64,000 nt of DNA from Acanthaster planci (GCF_001949145.1 NW_019091363.1:1638031-1702030); one strand, 5' to 3'. Shown: positions 24,272 through 37,924, counted from the stretch's first letter. A program made the numbers and translations. Notes: generated by a model not told the origin, from the letters alone.

Positions 24272-27200
24272 ACTTGTGGGACTAACACCCAAAGGCCGCA
24301 TGCTCTTAACTTCACAGTTTAATTAAAACTGTTTCTCCTGAATGAATGCATGCAGCACTTTTTAGCCCAACTTGCCTTCGCAGTTGCCGAATGTGTGTCT
24401 AATTGAGGTGCCAGATGGGCGTCATGGAATTGCACTTCTGGTATGGGGCATCGCTGGTGTAGTAATTATACTGTATCAGCGTAACCATTTCACACGAACG
24501 AAACATTGGTATGCGGCTTGGTCAATGATTCTTGACTTATTGGTGTAAAATCTCAGGCTTTTCGGGCAAAAAGACACAGACAGTTTATAATTTGACTAAA
24601 GGGGGCAGAATACTGGCTTCCTGGGCACTATTGTACCCGCGTCCACGTCTGCCTATACGCATCTTCTGTTGAGTTCTCTGGCCATTGAACCGGTGGATGG
24701 ATTTTAACTTCCGAAGACATACACCCGTGGCATGGCCGAACTAGGACCATTTTTACATGCCATCGAAGAGCAATGATGCAGGGTGTGGTCCGCGTAAATA
24801 AGGGACTTCAATGAAAGCAACTCGCTGCGGGTGATCAGATTTGAAAGCAACGCCGTCGCCCAACAGTGTCCCCCAGTGACTGTCGTCATCGCCTCTCCTT
24901 CTGTCCCTTGCCGCAAAATGTCACAGCGGCATATGCTCGAATGTGCTCCCTCGACATGGAACGAAATTAGTATCACTCGTCACACTCAATCTCTGCTCCG
25001 AGAGGAACCAGAGTAAAGAAAAAAAATTGTCTCTATTTCCGTCTCCTCAGAGAGACATGGAGCCGAAGAATTTCCTAATCAATTTTCGTCACCACTCTCC
25101 GGTATTTTGACTGTTTGACTGAGATCGTCAGGTGCCCGTGCAGGCCCATTTAGAATAATGAATTTTCTGAAACCATCAACAAGAATGTTGAGAAGGAATG
25201 CACACAGATGGGGTAATCTGATAACAGCAACGTGAAAATTTGGTGCCTAAGTTGAAGTACTTGATGGATCGAATAGTGAATAAGGAGACAAGGACGAAAC
25301 GATCCTTCAAGTCGCTCTACGAAACGCGGGTCCACCAAAGTAACAAACTCTTGTCTTTTTTATTTCGTTCTTTAAAAGTATCTCGTTCTTTGTTCAGAAA
25401 CAAGCCCCCGGTGGATAGGAAATCATTTCGGATAATATTCTTATATCTCCCCTTGACAGGACAGTAATGATCCTAATAATGAATTGGAATTTCCATGAGG
25501 TTTTCTATGAGGATCGACCGGTAAACTTGTCGTACTGAGAGGGGTTCCCATTTTGGCAAGAAATCCCCTAAAAACACTGAATGGTTTCCAAAGCCATTCT
25601 TTCATGCCAAAACAAAAACGTTGATAAAGTAATAAATTACTGTAAGAATGGGAGAGCACATGTAACAGTTCAAATTGAAATGCAGGTCTTTTTCCAAACA
25701 TTAATGACAGGTTTGCACCCAATTTGTAGGTGAAGGGCAAGAGGCCCATTCCTTTCAGAAATGTAATTGTAAAAAAGGTATCCGAGAGAAATAGAGGTCA
25801 TCAGGTACAGTGGCCCCGAGGGGATATCGAAGACGAGAACCACGGTTATGGTTTACTATACCGTGACGGAAAGGCGTCCATCACTGAGGCCCATATGGTA
25901 CATTTTCTCCGGGTTGGGCGGATTTCCTTACACACTTCACCAGCTCAACCCACCCGCTGTCTTAATGATCGGTTATAAACTACCACCTCAAGGGCGGCAA
26001 GAAAATATTTATAATTTGTATCCTCTCAGTGTTCTAAGGTTTGCTACCGGCCCAGTCGTAGTTGGCCTATGAGCAGTCGCAAGGGGGGGAATACGCACTA
26101 TCGGCTTGGCCATTTTGTCAGTTTTTTTTTATTCACCTGGAGAGGAAAGGCCTCGAAACCATCTGCTAAAATAGAAAAAAAAAATGGTTTCGGTTTTCTT
26201 TCAGCCAGGAGGGTGAAAAACCCTTGAACCACCAAACAGATGGTGCAAGACCGCCCCCGAAAACACCAGCAGGGACGGGCAATGGCACACGGGGGACACC
26301 GCCGAAAGGATTCGGGCCTTCTGGAAAGTAGCACCTCTTGGCCCGCTCTCAGACGCCGTGACTCCCGCTAGCCAGACACAGACCGCCCCGGCCCCGACTG
26401 TGATATTCCTCACATTCTGGGGAGATTTGTTTACTTAAAAAACCGAGGGGGGAAAGTGTAAACCAAATTGAATAGGAAATATTTCGTTTGTGGGGATGGA
26501 GGGTGATTGCCCGCGTGCGACAGGGGGGTCAAATCCCTGATTTAGTTGAAATTGGAAATGTAATGGAGGCGATCAAGGCTTGTTGGTAAATCTGACCAGG
26601 TCCTAAGTGACTAATTTTAAGCCTGACTCCTTGCATATCGAACGGGAGACATGTTTTCACAAACACAGCTCAGGCTTCATGGTCAACGAACTGCGAGCGC
26701 AGAGTTCCACCCTCGTCTGTCTCTTTGCTCGGTATGGGACCCTCACAGAGTCACAAAAGATGAAGTAATGTATCATTACGGGACAATAGAATGTCGCTCT
26801 GCCCCTCGAAACCAGATATTTCTAACCCAATTAGTCAGTTCTACTAGAGATCTGCGGACTTCATGATATTTTTTTTTTGTTACAAACGTGGCTTTTCAAA
26901 TGAGACATTTTTGGACCATAGACACTGGGTGAAATTGATTCCAACTTATCGCCTCCTGCAGTGGCGGTCGATCTCCCCTGCTCCACCTCTTCATTGTTGA
27001 AAACGAATCCAACAAAATATTGACGGGTCTTCTTGTGGCCTCGTATTGCCGCTGGTTATGGGGGGGGGCCACATAGCCACAGTTTGTTCAAGAGTCGATT
27101 CGCCCCGTGTTGCCGACTTATTTACGACGGTTACAGTTCCCGTTTTTGCTTGTCGCGGTGTGGTCGATTGTGTGGGACTACGAAATCACAATATCCCCTG

Positions 27201-29344
27201 ATCAAGATGGTATTCTGTTTATTTAGAAGACTTCCAAACGCGCTCATGCACCGGGTTAAAATTTGCGGTTAAAAATGCTTGATCCTTGACCCCCCCCCCA
27301 TTTCAAAGAGGGGGCGTGCGTACCGAATGCCCAATGGCACGTCAGCCATCATCCATGAAGTTGCAGATCATTCCAAGTAACCTTCTCTCCTCTCCCTTTG
27401 TTGGCTGTACTGTAACGCCAACATGGCACCGTTCTAATGAAAGAAATACGCCTTCCGGTGAAAAAAACAAATACATGCAAAAATCTGGGGACACTTTTCC
27501 AGCAACTGAATGTGAAGAAGTTTCCAGATTAGTAATGTGATCTGAAGGTTGATTATCTCCATGGGAATCTGGTGCTTTTGGCAGGATCTAGCAACACTTT
27601 CCGGTACATAAATATATACGAAAATGCTCGGTCAATATAACAGAGATTCTTGATACCCGAAGCAACACCATTTAAGGCTTGATAAACCAGTTTCCTAATT
27701 AGACTGTAGAGCTCAAAGGAGGAGAGATTATGTCTTTCTAGAACATTCTCAAGTTATGTGCCATTATTGGCTGGCGACCCAGTTCTACAAAGCTAGAATT
27801 TTCTGCATTCGGCAAATTTCTGAAGGCATGCATAGCAACGCTTTGAAAATGGTCCGTTTTGAGCGTAAACAACCGGTCTTTCCCGTGAATAAAACTGATC
27901 ATGCAATCAGTCATAAAGGGTGGATGGTGCAAAAAAAATCGAACTTGCATTGTTAGAAATCATAAACCAGTGGCAAAGCAGCGGAACAATTTCTTCACAT
28001 CGTGTTAATTTCAACAACAAAGTCAACTCAAATGTCAAGTTTACTCCATGTTTGGTTACCATAGCATCTAGTCCTGGAATCAACACAATAATTACTCCAT
28101 TAAAATCTGTAGTTATTGGTTGTAGGTGAGATGATTGCCAAACCGCAGAATTCTTTTGCCACCACAAAATCACACAATGCATCAAACCGAAACAAAGGAG
28201 TATACCGAAAAAAAAATCAGGACAGGAGCGGCAAAGTTCGACCGAGGACACCCGGGGTGGGCCGGTAAGGGCGGCCAAGGCAAGTCTTTAGGGCGGTCGA
28301 GTTTCCCACCGGATCGGTGTGGATGTCTGTTCATCTCCAGTTTCCCATCATGTTCTTGGCAACCCCTCACCGAACCTGTGAAACCGTAAGACAAGACTCC
28401 CTCCCCTCGCTCAAGTACCACGCAACGCAACGGTCAGATCTGAATATTAAAGAGCAATTAAGTGGTCGACAATCCCCCCCCCCCGAAATCCCATCCCCTC
28501 CTCGTGCTTGCTCTCGCGTCACAGCAGCCCCGATTTCGAATATGAGGCAGCCACTGCGTCAGTGACAACAGAGGTAACAACTCAAAGAAGAACATTTACA
28601 GCGCCCGTAGCAGCAATAACCGTCTGTTACATGAACGACACAAGATAGAGGAAATCAATTTAGAGCACTCTATTATGATCGATCTCCACGGTCCAACGAA
28701 CTCGAGTAAGAAAGATCTTCAGTGTGTTAATTTTTCTCCCTAGAAATTGTGACCGCCGAAACTGACAAAAAAGTCCCGATCCCCTCTCAACCTCTCCACT
28801 TCTGTTTAACAGTCAGCACTGTTCTGGGTCCCCTAGCACGGCATTCGTTACACCATAAACGACCATCACAATTCATGTTTGTGTTATGTTGTTGGCGGAT
28901 GGGTTACATACGTCAGTGTTGAGCATGGTCGTGTCGATGCGGTAGTCCATGTTCCTCGCTACCTCCTAGGGCGATTCCGAGGGGGTCGTCCCGTGTTTCC
29001 AAGTTACAAGGAGAAAAATGAGATGGAACAATATCGAACACGTAGTAAACAACAGTAGCTGACGTTGCTTGGACAAATAAAACATTGCTTTACGACCCTC
29101 TCGGCTCGATTTTTTGGCAGTAGAAAGTAGAAATGGGAATGAAAATTTCGAGAAAAAATATACATATCAAGGGAGCAATGAAAGTTGTGATAGGCTGACA
29201 CAGCGTTTTACAATTATTATCCCCGCCCATCAGGCCACGAGATTTCGATGGACGATATCAACGTATGCCATCAGAGGCACGGGTATACGAACAACAGTGG
29301 CGAGAGGCAAAATGTGGGTAATGAGTGGCTTGTCAGAGGTCACA
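24272..29344. other. Non-coding apart from one weak exon candidate
   Basis: G or C runs occur at 27060-27068, 27290-27299 and 28474-28484. Apart from the weak candidate at 26206-26331 (separate entry), nothing can be assigned. Confidence 0.45.
26206..26331 (+). CDS. Possible terminal coding exon, weak
   Basis: A pyrimidine-rich tract ending TTTTCTTTCAG (26204) precedes 41 open codons and a TAG stop. The frame starts one base into the putative exon. The peptide begins QEGEKPLNHQTDGARPPPK and is rich in Gly, Pro, Lys and Thr, which can reflect a disordered tail or simply GC-rich non-coding DNA. No upstream exon with a matching phase was identified. Confidence 0.18.
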   Translation, partial: QEGEKPLNHQTDGARPPPKTPAGTGNGTRGTPPKGFGPSGK

Positions 29345-29349
29345 GCACG

Positions 29350-29412
29350 TATCTACTGGATTCGAACCCTCGTCTCAAACAGCAGTCAGAAACCCAACCA
29401 TAAGCCAGGCGT
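29350..29412 (-). pseudogene. tRNA-like / SINE head, minus strand
   Basis: On the minus strand a perfect B box GGTTCGAATCC (plus 29358-29368) lies downstream of an A-box-like TGGCTTATGGT (plus 29397-29407). The arms do not fold into a full tRNA, so this is a decayed tRNA or SINE head. Confidence 0.4.
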
Positions 29413-31720
29413 CCCCCCCTCGATCCCCTCTTGAACTGTGCAGATGTTCTATTCGTTTTCGATGGGCGCTTAAGTAGCCACTTTAAGTTTTAAAAAATGT
29501 CAATATTCACCAACAGTACATTCGCCGGATGTAAGTTGTGTCTTTCATGCCGACAGGCCGATTAAGTATGCCTTATTTACCGAGCGGTGCTTAATGATGC
29601 GTCCTTAAGCCCCATCTATCACGCATCTTCGACACCCACGCTCACAGGGCTGCCATTGAAAACGCATGAGCAACGGTGGTTAACCATTCTCATATTTGCA
29701 ACGAGCATGAAAGTTCAAAGACATGAAAGTTCAAACACGCGATTTTTATATTGTAAACAAGGTACTTCGCTTTAAAGCTAGTACAAGTGCCCTTTGGAGA
29801 TGTCAGTGCAGCCTTGACATCCACTTCTTTCAATCATTGGTCGGTGTATCTCAATATTTGCACTCAGTTTCCACCGCCAAATAGATGCCGTCGCTGGCGT
29901 ACCCAAGGAAATCCTCCAGAAACAGTGCCAGGGCTAGATTTGATACTTTGGGGGTGGAGCAAGTAGGGGAAGGTTCGTTGGGGGCCAAAAAATAATTTCC
30001 AAATTTTGACGTACATTCTGGACACAATGTGTGCCCAAAATCAGATTTTCACCCTCCACTTCCAATACATTGCTGATTCTGAACGACGAAGGAAATAAAC
30101 CAGAATTAATCTTTGGCGGTGAACCCCCCCCCGCCCCACAGCGCCGCCACTTCGAGCAACTCTCCTTCGATAAGTCCACGACGTTCTCCACCCTGAACCC
30201 ATGGGTTTGACTTCCACTGTCTGATACGGATGTATCTTGTTCTGTGCTCCCGATGGGGCCGGAACTAGTTTCACTTTCTTCCCGGCACATTCGAATGTCT
30301 CAAATGTTTCGAACTGGCCGAGTGATCGTAAGGATGGAAGTACTGACCAGAATACGACAGGTTCTATTGTCTATTTCTATCAGGTCCTAGCTGTAGAAAC
30401 CATGGGGTTGATTTTGAGGTCAGCAACTGGAGTGGCTGTAAAGCGCAACGAGCCAGGTTGGAAGGAAGAAAGACCTGGCAAGGTTAGCCAGCCTATCGGT
30501 CTCGCTGGGCCGGCATTCGGACGTATTGCGCAACCCAGTAGTTGTCACGTGGGTGGGTTAGGATTTCGCGGGATGGCCACGAGGCCCGAATAAGGAACGC
30601 ACCTACATCAACTTCCTACCAACGCTTGGAACAACATAACCGTGGCAACAATCTATAATGCAAACTTCTCTTAGCTCCCTGTGTTGACGGGGTGGGTGCT
30701 TGTGTGTTACTAAGATGTTCTCCATCACAAAATCAGTCAAATTGCAACCCGCACATGTCCTACCGGACAAGCCACATAAGGACAGACCGAATTTCTTTTA
30801 ACCAGCTCTTTCTGGGTGTCTGCCACAGCCACGAGGCATCTGAGAAAGCTATCAGCAGCTCATTCTTATCCGAGCTAAATATGGATTATTTCTCCATCAG
30901 GCCGTTGGACTTGTCTGGACTTCGACGAGGAAATAACGCTAAACGAGTTGGCCTGTGCGTGGGCACTTTTGTATTTACTGAGTGGGAGTTGGGTTAACCG
31001 GGTTAACCTTCATTTTGCCGTTCTTCTTCCCTTTGCGTGCAGCATCGCCACGGTTCAGGGAAGCACGTGGGGAAGTAGCATCGTTGATTACGAAAAAAGT
31101 GCGGTGTCTTCGTTGTTTAAAGATGACTCTCGGCGGCTTCGCTGTAGGGATTATTGTGCCACGTTTTTGCCTGCTTTGCCTCTTTGATGGTATCAAGCGT
31201 TTCATGCACAAAACGTACAAGCACTCTAAGTTGTTTTTTAAAGTTTTGTCTAACTCTTGAAAAAAAGGAGCACTGCTTTTATTTTCAAAGAGATAATTTG
31301 GCTGGTCGTGGCTCGTTTCCAACTGGTCAAGACGATTTTGTCACTACACAATCAGTCCAATTCGAAACAAAAAGAACATGCGAATGTTGACTCTCTCCTG
31401 TGAGTGTATTGATCGACTTACACCTGCTTTCTTTCAACACTTTTATAAGTTTATTCGGTACTCCAACACATTTGACATTTGGATATATCTGTGTATACAT
31501 TATTAAATGTACGCCTATTATTGAGGATAATTTCTGGTGGGACGAAGAGTCCATTTTTAGTCATGTTATTATGATCACAGGGATTGGAGCATCTTGGGCT
31601 GGTTTTGCACGCAATCTTGACTGCGGTGCAACGGCTGTATCTTCACCACCGGCTCAGGGCTTCCCCGCTTGTCAAAATGTGACTTTACTCGGAAGGAGAG
31701 ATTTCCCCAGAAAAGAAAAA

Positions 31721-31723
<3 letters not shown>
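29413..31723. other. Non-coding, nothing assignable
   Basis: Overlapping short frames on both strands show no domains. A C9 run is at 30124-30132. Confidence 0.45.

Positions 31724-31779
<56 letters not shown>
31724..31779. repeat. Perfect (TC)28 microsatellite
   Basis: Twenty-eight uninterrupted TC units, preceded by an A-rich stretch. The Ser-Leu and Arg-Glu runs in frames crossing it come from the repeat. Confidence 0.98.
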
Positions 31780-31781
<2 letters not shown>

Positions 31782-33354
31782 AGAGAACCTGTGCCAGATG
31801 TCTGAGGCATAACTCTTTCCCCCCATTTGGGGCTCCTTGGCATTGGTCGTTTTATATATCAAATTGCCTAAATAATACAGTTCGTGCTCTCGGGGTCTCG
31901 GTCGGAACGTGGGAGCATGTCAAGCCTTTCTACCTGCTAGTCCCAGGTGAACCGGGGGGCAATCAATGAAGGCAGCCTCGATCATACATTTCCATCTGTT
32001 TTCTCCTGCCAGGATCCGCAGTGGCGGGAGACTCCAGGGCAGTGTTGTGCTTGCTCGGCACTCTAAAAATATACCCCCTATGTTCTTTTCTGTTTTAAGA
32101 GGTATTTCGTGCTGGGCTTAGGGTGACTTTTTTTGTCTTGTTATGAGGTGCCCGTGGCTTTGGCCACGCTACTAGTTGCGCCGACGGCATGGTATATAAT
32201 GGAGTCGGTTGGAGATGTATCGCCAGTATCCAGCCTCCTAACGTGATCTTGCCGCGAGTAACATTGTGTATTGGCGAGCGGGGGGTTTCATTCGCAACAT
32301 GAATGGTCGGGTGTATCGCCGCCTGTCACCCAATCAGGCCTGCTAAGGTGTCGCACCGGAGGGCCTCTCCTTCGGTGTTCCATTAAAGGAATCTGCACTA
32401 GCGCATCTCGGCCGTCTATCGGCGACCTGCAATTTGCATTGTGTCACCTGACAAACCGTGGGGCCCGCCCTCCTGCTTCAAGCCCATAGGCCGTTCGGGT
32501 GGCTGCGACGTTAAGGACCGGACCATTGCGAACTGAGGCTTGGGTGACCGAGTTGATTACGCTATACGCTTCGTATACAAGCAGGTTCATTTCTGCATCC
32601 AGATATTGCCTGCATCACACGCGCAGAACAGGGGGGTTGGCATCGGGGACAAAATTAGGGTGGCAGTCAAACAACTCGTTTTCCCCCCGAGTCTAGTGCC
32701 ATGCACACGCAAAAGGTGTCGTGGATGATTCAGAGCTGCACAAATAATTGATTTGTGAGGAGGAAATCATTCAGATGGCGGGGAGTGGCTTGGATCGCTA
32801 CAGAGATGTCCTGGACACAACAAATAGCTCCCTCGTTTAGGTAGATCGACTTCCGGAAGCGGAGAGGAGAGGAAAGAGAGAGAGCCCGTCTTGTTTTGTG
32901 CTTCTGGCAGTGATGTATGGCTACGGGGAAGCGATGCGTTTGCGTAGGTGACGCACCAGTGATCGCTAGTTGCTTTTTCACGGTGGCCCGTCAAGCGAGA
33001 AGGCCAATTGGTTTTTTCCCCACACGAAATTGATGCATAACTGAGTAAAAAAAATTGTCAGTGTGGTGGAGCTGCGTCCATTGTGCGGTTGTCTGCTGTT
33101 TGCGGGGATATTTCTTTTTCAGTACATTTCGTTTTGTGTGGCAACCAGCGGGGTAATATACAGCAGAAAGGAGTCACTCTGCTCCAGGGCTCCACGACAG
33201 CAGGTAACAGCCAATGTCTTACAGGAAACAGTGAATCTGTACTGTGGGATAAGTAGACTGCTCTCGTGCGTTTTAAACCAAAGGGAGGATCCTAGAATAT
33301 TTAACTGGAATTTCTGTGTGACAGGTTGATGTCCATTTTTTTCTATTTTCAAAG
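31780..33354. other. Upstream region of the 33.36-kb exon
   Basis: No defined promoter could be assigned. A TATA-like TATATAATGG occurs near 32191-32200, more than 1 kb upstream of the exon, and may be chance. A frame at 33063-33329 looks weakly like a signal peptide but begins with GTG, lies in another phase and stops before the exon, so it is treated as non-coding or 5' untranslated sequence. Confidence 0.4.
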
Positions 33355-33909
33355 ATGAACGAGCAACGAAGCGAGACGGGTTTAAATTGGTGCTCGGCGG
33401 ACTGCGTCCAAAGCTACAAACGGGATAGAGATTGTGGATACGATAGTGCCGACAGTTCAGCAGCGGTGATCAGTGGGTCAGGTGCGCAGCATCGTCTCCG
33501 GCGCTTGCATCATCGCGGGTGCATCAGGAGTGAGGACAGGCAGAGCAGCTTCTGTCAACGGACCGGTGGCAAGAGCGGTGCCGGACCCCTGGTGACGAGG
33601 TCCGCTAGCCCTTGCCCGTCGTGTGCCGGCCGGGGTCGGCGTCCCGATGAAGCAGCCGGCATGGCCGGCGGGAGGTTAAGCGCTGGGACCACTGCGCCGA
33701 ATTGGCGCGAGGCCAGACGGATTCGACCCCGGAGTATGATTCATTTGGAATTGGGCGCGTTGGTTTGCCTCCAGAGGTGGTTTACTGTGGCCGTGGCGTG
33801 GATGTCGTCACGTCTGTTCTCCGGAGGTTGGATAGTTTATCTTTTCTGCTACCTCATACTTCTCCATAGCGGTTGCTCCCTCTCACACGCGTGGGAGAAT
33901 CCACGCCAG
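33355..33909 (+). CDS. First coding exon, secreted or membrane protein
   Basis: This is the best coding candidate on the plus strand. The ATG at 33355 has A at -3 and an in-frame TGA 36 bases upstream. The frame stays open for 185 codons and ends in CCAG followed by the consensus donor GTAAGA, in phase 0. Residues 1-127 are hydrophilic, Arg-, Gly- and Ser-rich and encoded by GC-rich DNA. A hydrophobic segment follows at about residues 157-175 (WIVYLFCYLILLHSGC). From the internal Met150 the product would have a classic cleavable signal peptide (MSSRLFSGG..., predicted cut after SHA). Met128 has a better start context than Met150. The protein is therefore either a type II membrane protein with a long cytoplasmic head or a secreted/type I protein starting internally. 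I do not recognise the family. The exon at 54965 continues the frame in the right phase. Confidence 0.6.
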
Positions 33910-36170
33910 GTAAGATGAATTCATTTAAATATCTGTACTTTACTCTTTATTCCGTCTCCTCCTTCGGTAAAACAAATCAGCCTTTGCAACAAGTAAACAG
34001 ACTATAAACAGTGGACAAGTACAAAATAACCGTTTTTAGAACAGTTCTTTAAGTAAAAGCGTTCCAAAGTATACAAACTAAATGAGTGCGTGTACTTACT
34101 TGAATTGTGAACCCTCACATGTATTTTGAAATGGGCTGAAAAAGTCAGCAGACTTTAAAGGCAACAGTGGTCGCTTTCGATAAACAGACATGGCCGCCGA
34201 AAATGATACACAAACTTCACAAAGCTTGATCGTAAATCATACTTATATGGATTGCAGCGTAGGGGGAAAAAGTCAAGACCACAAGGGAAATTTTCATCAT
34301 GACTGAATATTTCCCGGGGAGACCAGGCTTTATATAAGATTTGTTCCATCGACAACGATTAATCATTTATCGATGCCTGTGAAATAGTTACAATACTTAG
34401 GATTTCTGTGTGTAGCCAGTCGCTTCAGGCGGTCAGACGATGTCACAATTCATGTCAGTTTCCTGAAAACAAAATGGCATTTGCTGTTTTGGCTCACGTC
34501 GGAGGCGGGCTAGCGGCCTACTATGTATTTCACTAGAGCGGTCCATTTAGGGCGATAAACGGTTACCCAATGGTTCATCTTGGGGGTCCGCTGTATTCTG
34601 TATCACCCGTTGTCACACAATACACAAATGGCTGAGCGAAATTTTAAATGGGTCTGATGGGGGTTGTTAAGCCCAATAATTCTCCCCAAGCAAGGCCATG
34701 TGCAAATGAGATTTTCGCCTGACGAGGTCATTACGGTCGCAGAAAGAAAAATAAAAATTGGCAGTTAATTTTTCACCGCAGTTGAAGGCTACCCTTTTGT
34801 CAACCCAACAGTAGTACACGTATAAATGCACTTAAAATCTAGAATTAGAAAGATAAAAAACCCTAAAATCTCGGGAAGGGAAGTTACACGACCTTGGAAA
34901 TACGCGACAACGTAGAGGAAGAAAATCGACACAGCACTGTGTGTTAAGTTCTGGAAAAGCACAGATTTTCATTCAACAAAGCCCAGTGTTTTGACATAAT
35001 TATGTAGAGCCATGTGCGTGTACACTCCAATATATACAATATTTGCTTTATAGTAACACCAGGCTATAAATTTGTCAAACCGCTAGACATATGCGATTCA
35101 GTATACCGCATATTACAGGGTTAATTTACAACTCTACGTTTTCCAGTAAGTTGATCCCAAATATATAACCTCATTCCGCGGTAGCGGAACGCAATAACAT
35201 GCACCTGCCGTGAGTACGACATCGTCTGAAGTCGTGCCTGCAAGATGATTCCCCCTCCCCCAAAATAGGATAATCGCCAGGAATCAGCGGATAAGCACTC
35301 GGATTTTCATGATGCGATAAACTGTCGCAAATACCCGGACCCGCAGGGCAAGCCTTGTTCCTCCTGCAATGCTGCTGTCTGGCCGGTGGGGAAACGCCAT
35401 CAGTCATCAAATTAGGCAATCATACTCAAGCATTGACTACCAGGCACGCAAGGCGCCCCCGCTCTACTCTGCTTCTAGACTGAACGTTTTTAATACTGGT
35501 TTCTATTTCTAGACGTCACGGTTCTATCCCCCAACCCCTACCCACAATATTGAAAGACCCACATCAACACCTTGTTTTGCCGATTATATCAAACTGCCGG
35601 CAACAGTCTCGTTTCCATCACGTTGCCCCTCGAAACGAGCAGGAAAGTGCATGCCGACCTTGACTCGGGCTCCTGAACTTCTCAAAGTGATGACGTAGCC
35701 ACTTTGAAGGAAGCCGTGTGGTCTGGGATTGTCGAGTCTTTCGTGTGTAAAAGCAGCGCCCCTGTTTGTACCCATACAACTAGTGGAGGAAATTGCGGTC
35801 GTGCTTCAAGTTCGCAAACACAACTAACCCTCAGCCACGAAATACTTTAAATTGTTGTTTTCAGACACTGGGCAACACTTTAGGATGTGTATGGTGTCCT
35901 CCTGAACCAATTAATAAGAACATGTCTTCCGGTGTACAGGATATTGTATGGCCCTCCGACCGAACCGTTTCCTTAGATCATCAGTTTATCCCACATCTTT
36001 ACTGCTTGTATTTCTGATTGGAAACATTTGAGGTTAAAGGTTCCAATTTTTTTTGCTCCGATAAATAAATCCCATGATGATTGACCACGGTAACTATTAC
36101 CATATTTTGAAATAGAATCCTTGGGGGTTGTTTTATGTTCAGCTCCTGTGAGATCTGGGGCGAAGAACAC

Positions 36171-36737
36171 TTTAAAGGAACCAGGAAATAGAAATATTTT
36201 TTATAAATTTTACTAAAAACCCTTGAAATTGCATCTTTAGGTTTCAATTAACCTCATTTTAAATGTTTGTTTCGCAATTTTAACCCATATATTGATGCTT
36301 TTTTGGTTTTATGCTAATGAATTTGCATATTCATGCGCAGAACTATGATGTCATCCAAGGCACTGCATCTCACTGTTGCACTGATTTGTGCACAGCTATG
36401 GCAGATTTTATTGTCTTTGGCAATTTATTGCTGTGTAAGTATATGGCAATTATCCAGCAAAAATCCTTTTCACAGAAATGTTCCCAGATAGCAAATTTGG
36501 GATTCACAATTTGAACATGAAAACATGCAACCGGAACCATGTCTCCCTGTATTTACATCAAAGCAAAAGCGCCCTCGCTTGTCCAGAAATGCTTGGTCAA
36601 TTTTTAATGTTTAAAAAAATGCACTGTTCAGTTCACGTAACTCAAAAAAGATGTCAAACAGTCTTCCTACATGGAAAAAGAGAACAGAGATACGCAAAAT
36701 GTGATTCAAAGAAAAATTCATTTCCTGGTTCCTTTAA
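36171..36737 (-). mobile_element. MITE-like DNA element, copy B, with inverted ends
   Basis: This is the inverted homologue of 10094-10682 and the better-preserved copy. The terminal inverted repeats are TTAAAGGAACCAGGAAAT at left and ATTTCCTGGTTCCTTTAA at right (18 bp, perfect). Both ends coincide with TTAA (36172-36175 and 36734-36737), so the element could be a TTAA-targeting, piggyBac-type MITE, or TTAA may simply belong to the repeat. No transposase is encoded. Conserved internal blocks include GCGCCCTCGCTTGTCC and an octamer-like ATTTGCATATTCATG (about 36319-36334). Confidence 0.85.
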
Positions 36738-37924
36738 GGTTATTCCAGTGTTTTAAAGATTGCACTGATGCAATGTGTGTGATATATCATTCTGGCTGCC
36801 AGCAAGATTAGCTTCAGCTTCATTCTTTCATGAAATCAGCGAGTTCGCGACCAACGAGTCCAGGAAAAGGCTGCCTGACTCCTCGGAGCAATTTGCGAAA
36901 TCGAACACACCATTTTCATGTACCTCCAATGTCGTGCACGCAATGTCTGGCAAGTAGGTCACAAGGGATTCTCTCTCTCTCTCTTTCTCTTTAATTCTTT
37001 TTCGACAAGGGGAGGTAAAGAAATCGTGGACTCACAGGATGCCATATTCGCATGAGGCGAGTCGCCCCTTTTCGCCTGAGGTACCTCCCGGAAGCCTAGC
37101 AAATCCGGGCATTGGCCCAAGGGAGCCGGCTGGCCCAAGTTGTAACTGATTGGGGTCAGGCATGAAGTAGTCATTAATTCACAGAGCGTCGCCGTGGTTT
37201 TTTGAGGCAAAAGTGCAGCCATACCTTAGGTTATTCAATTTAGGAACACCGTTGCTTGTATTTTACAGAACTGGACCAAAGCAGATCTTCAGATTGTGCT
37301 TCTAATAGAGACATTTCTCGTCATATCCTTTATATTCACTTTGTGTTCTGCTTTATTCGTGGTTTTGTCTTGATTGGCTTTCTTTTAATTTTAGGGTGAG
37401 AGCCAAGCTTCAATGAGATCCAACCTACGAAAGCTTTAAAATAACATCTCGTGTCCCCGATCAGAAAAGTTCACAGCCTTCAAGCTATCGCTCAGCTGAT
37501 GTGTGATTCATTGCCAGACATTGTTTGGTGTCTGTTAATATTTTTCGTGGTTTATTCAGGGGCAAATTGCAAGTATCGGGTAACCCGAGCAATCAGTCGC
37601 TGGCATTTTGTTCTCTTGTCTTGTCTCGGGTCCATGTCTCGTGATCAAGTCGTGTGCTCAGGGCACGGCCGGCGAAGCGTGATATACGGCATTCTGAGAT
37701 ATAAAACGAAGTGCAAAGAGGCACTGTACAGTAGATAAAATATTACAGAGAGGAAGAAGCGCGAGACTCGTAATCTCCTATGTTAATGTTGCAGGTACCT
37801 TTAGCTGTCTTTAATGTGTAGCATTGTGCACCATTGTCCAATTCAAGGTGCTGGGGAAATTATCGCGAAAAAGACATCTTTGAATTACAAATTGAGGATT
37901 GGCTGACATGCAGCAAGGTATGAG

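Noticed and set aside
23918-24301. A 127-codon minus-strand frame
   Set aside because: It spans the palindromic element at 24049-24271 and has no coding features.
31400-31969. A 189-codon frame, one of the two longest in the window
   Set aside because: It is held open by the (TC)28 microsatellite, has no domain and lacks splice or start support.
33063-33329. A frame with a signal-peptide-like start just before the first coding exon
   Set aside because: It begins at GTG, is in a different phase from the exon, and closes with a stop before it. Chance is the simpler reading.
36966-36985. A second CT-rich stretch
   Set aside because: Only a short imperfect run, not long enough to list as a microsatellite.
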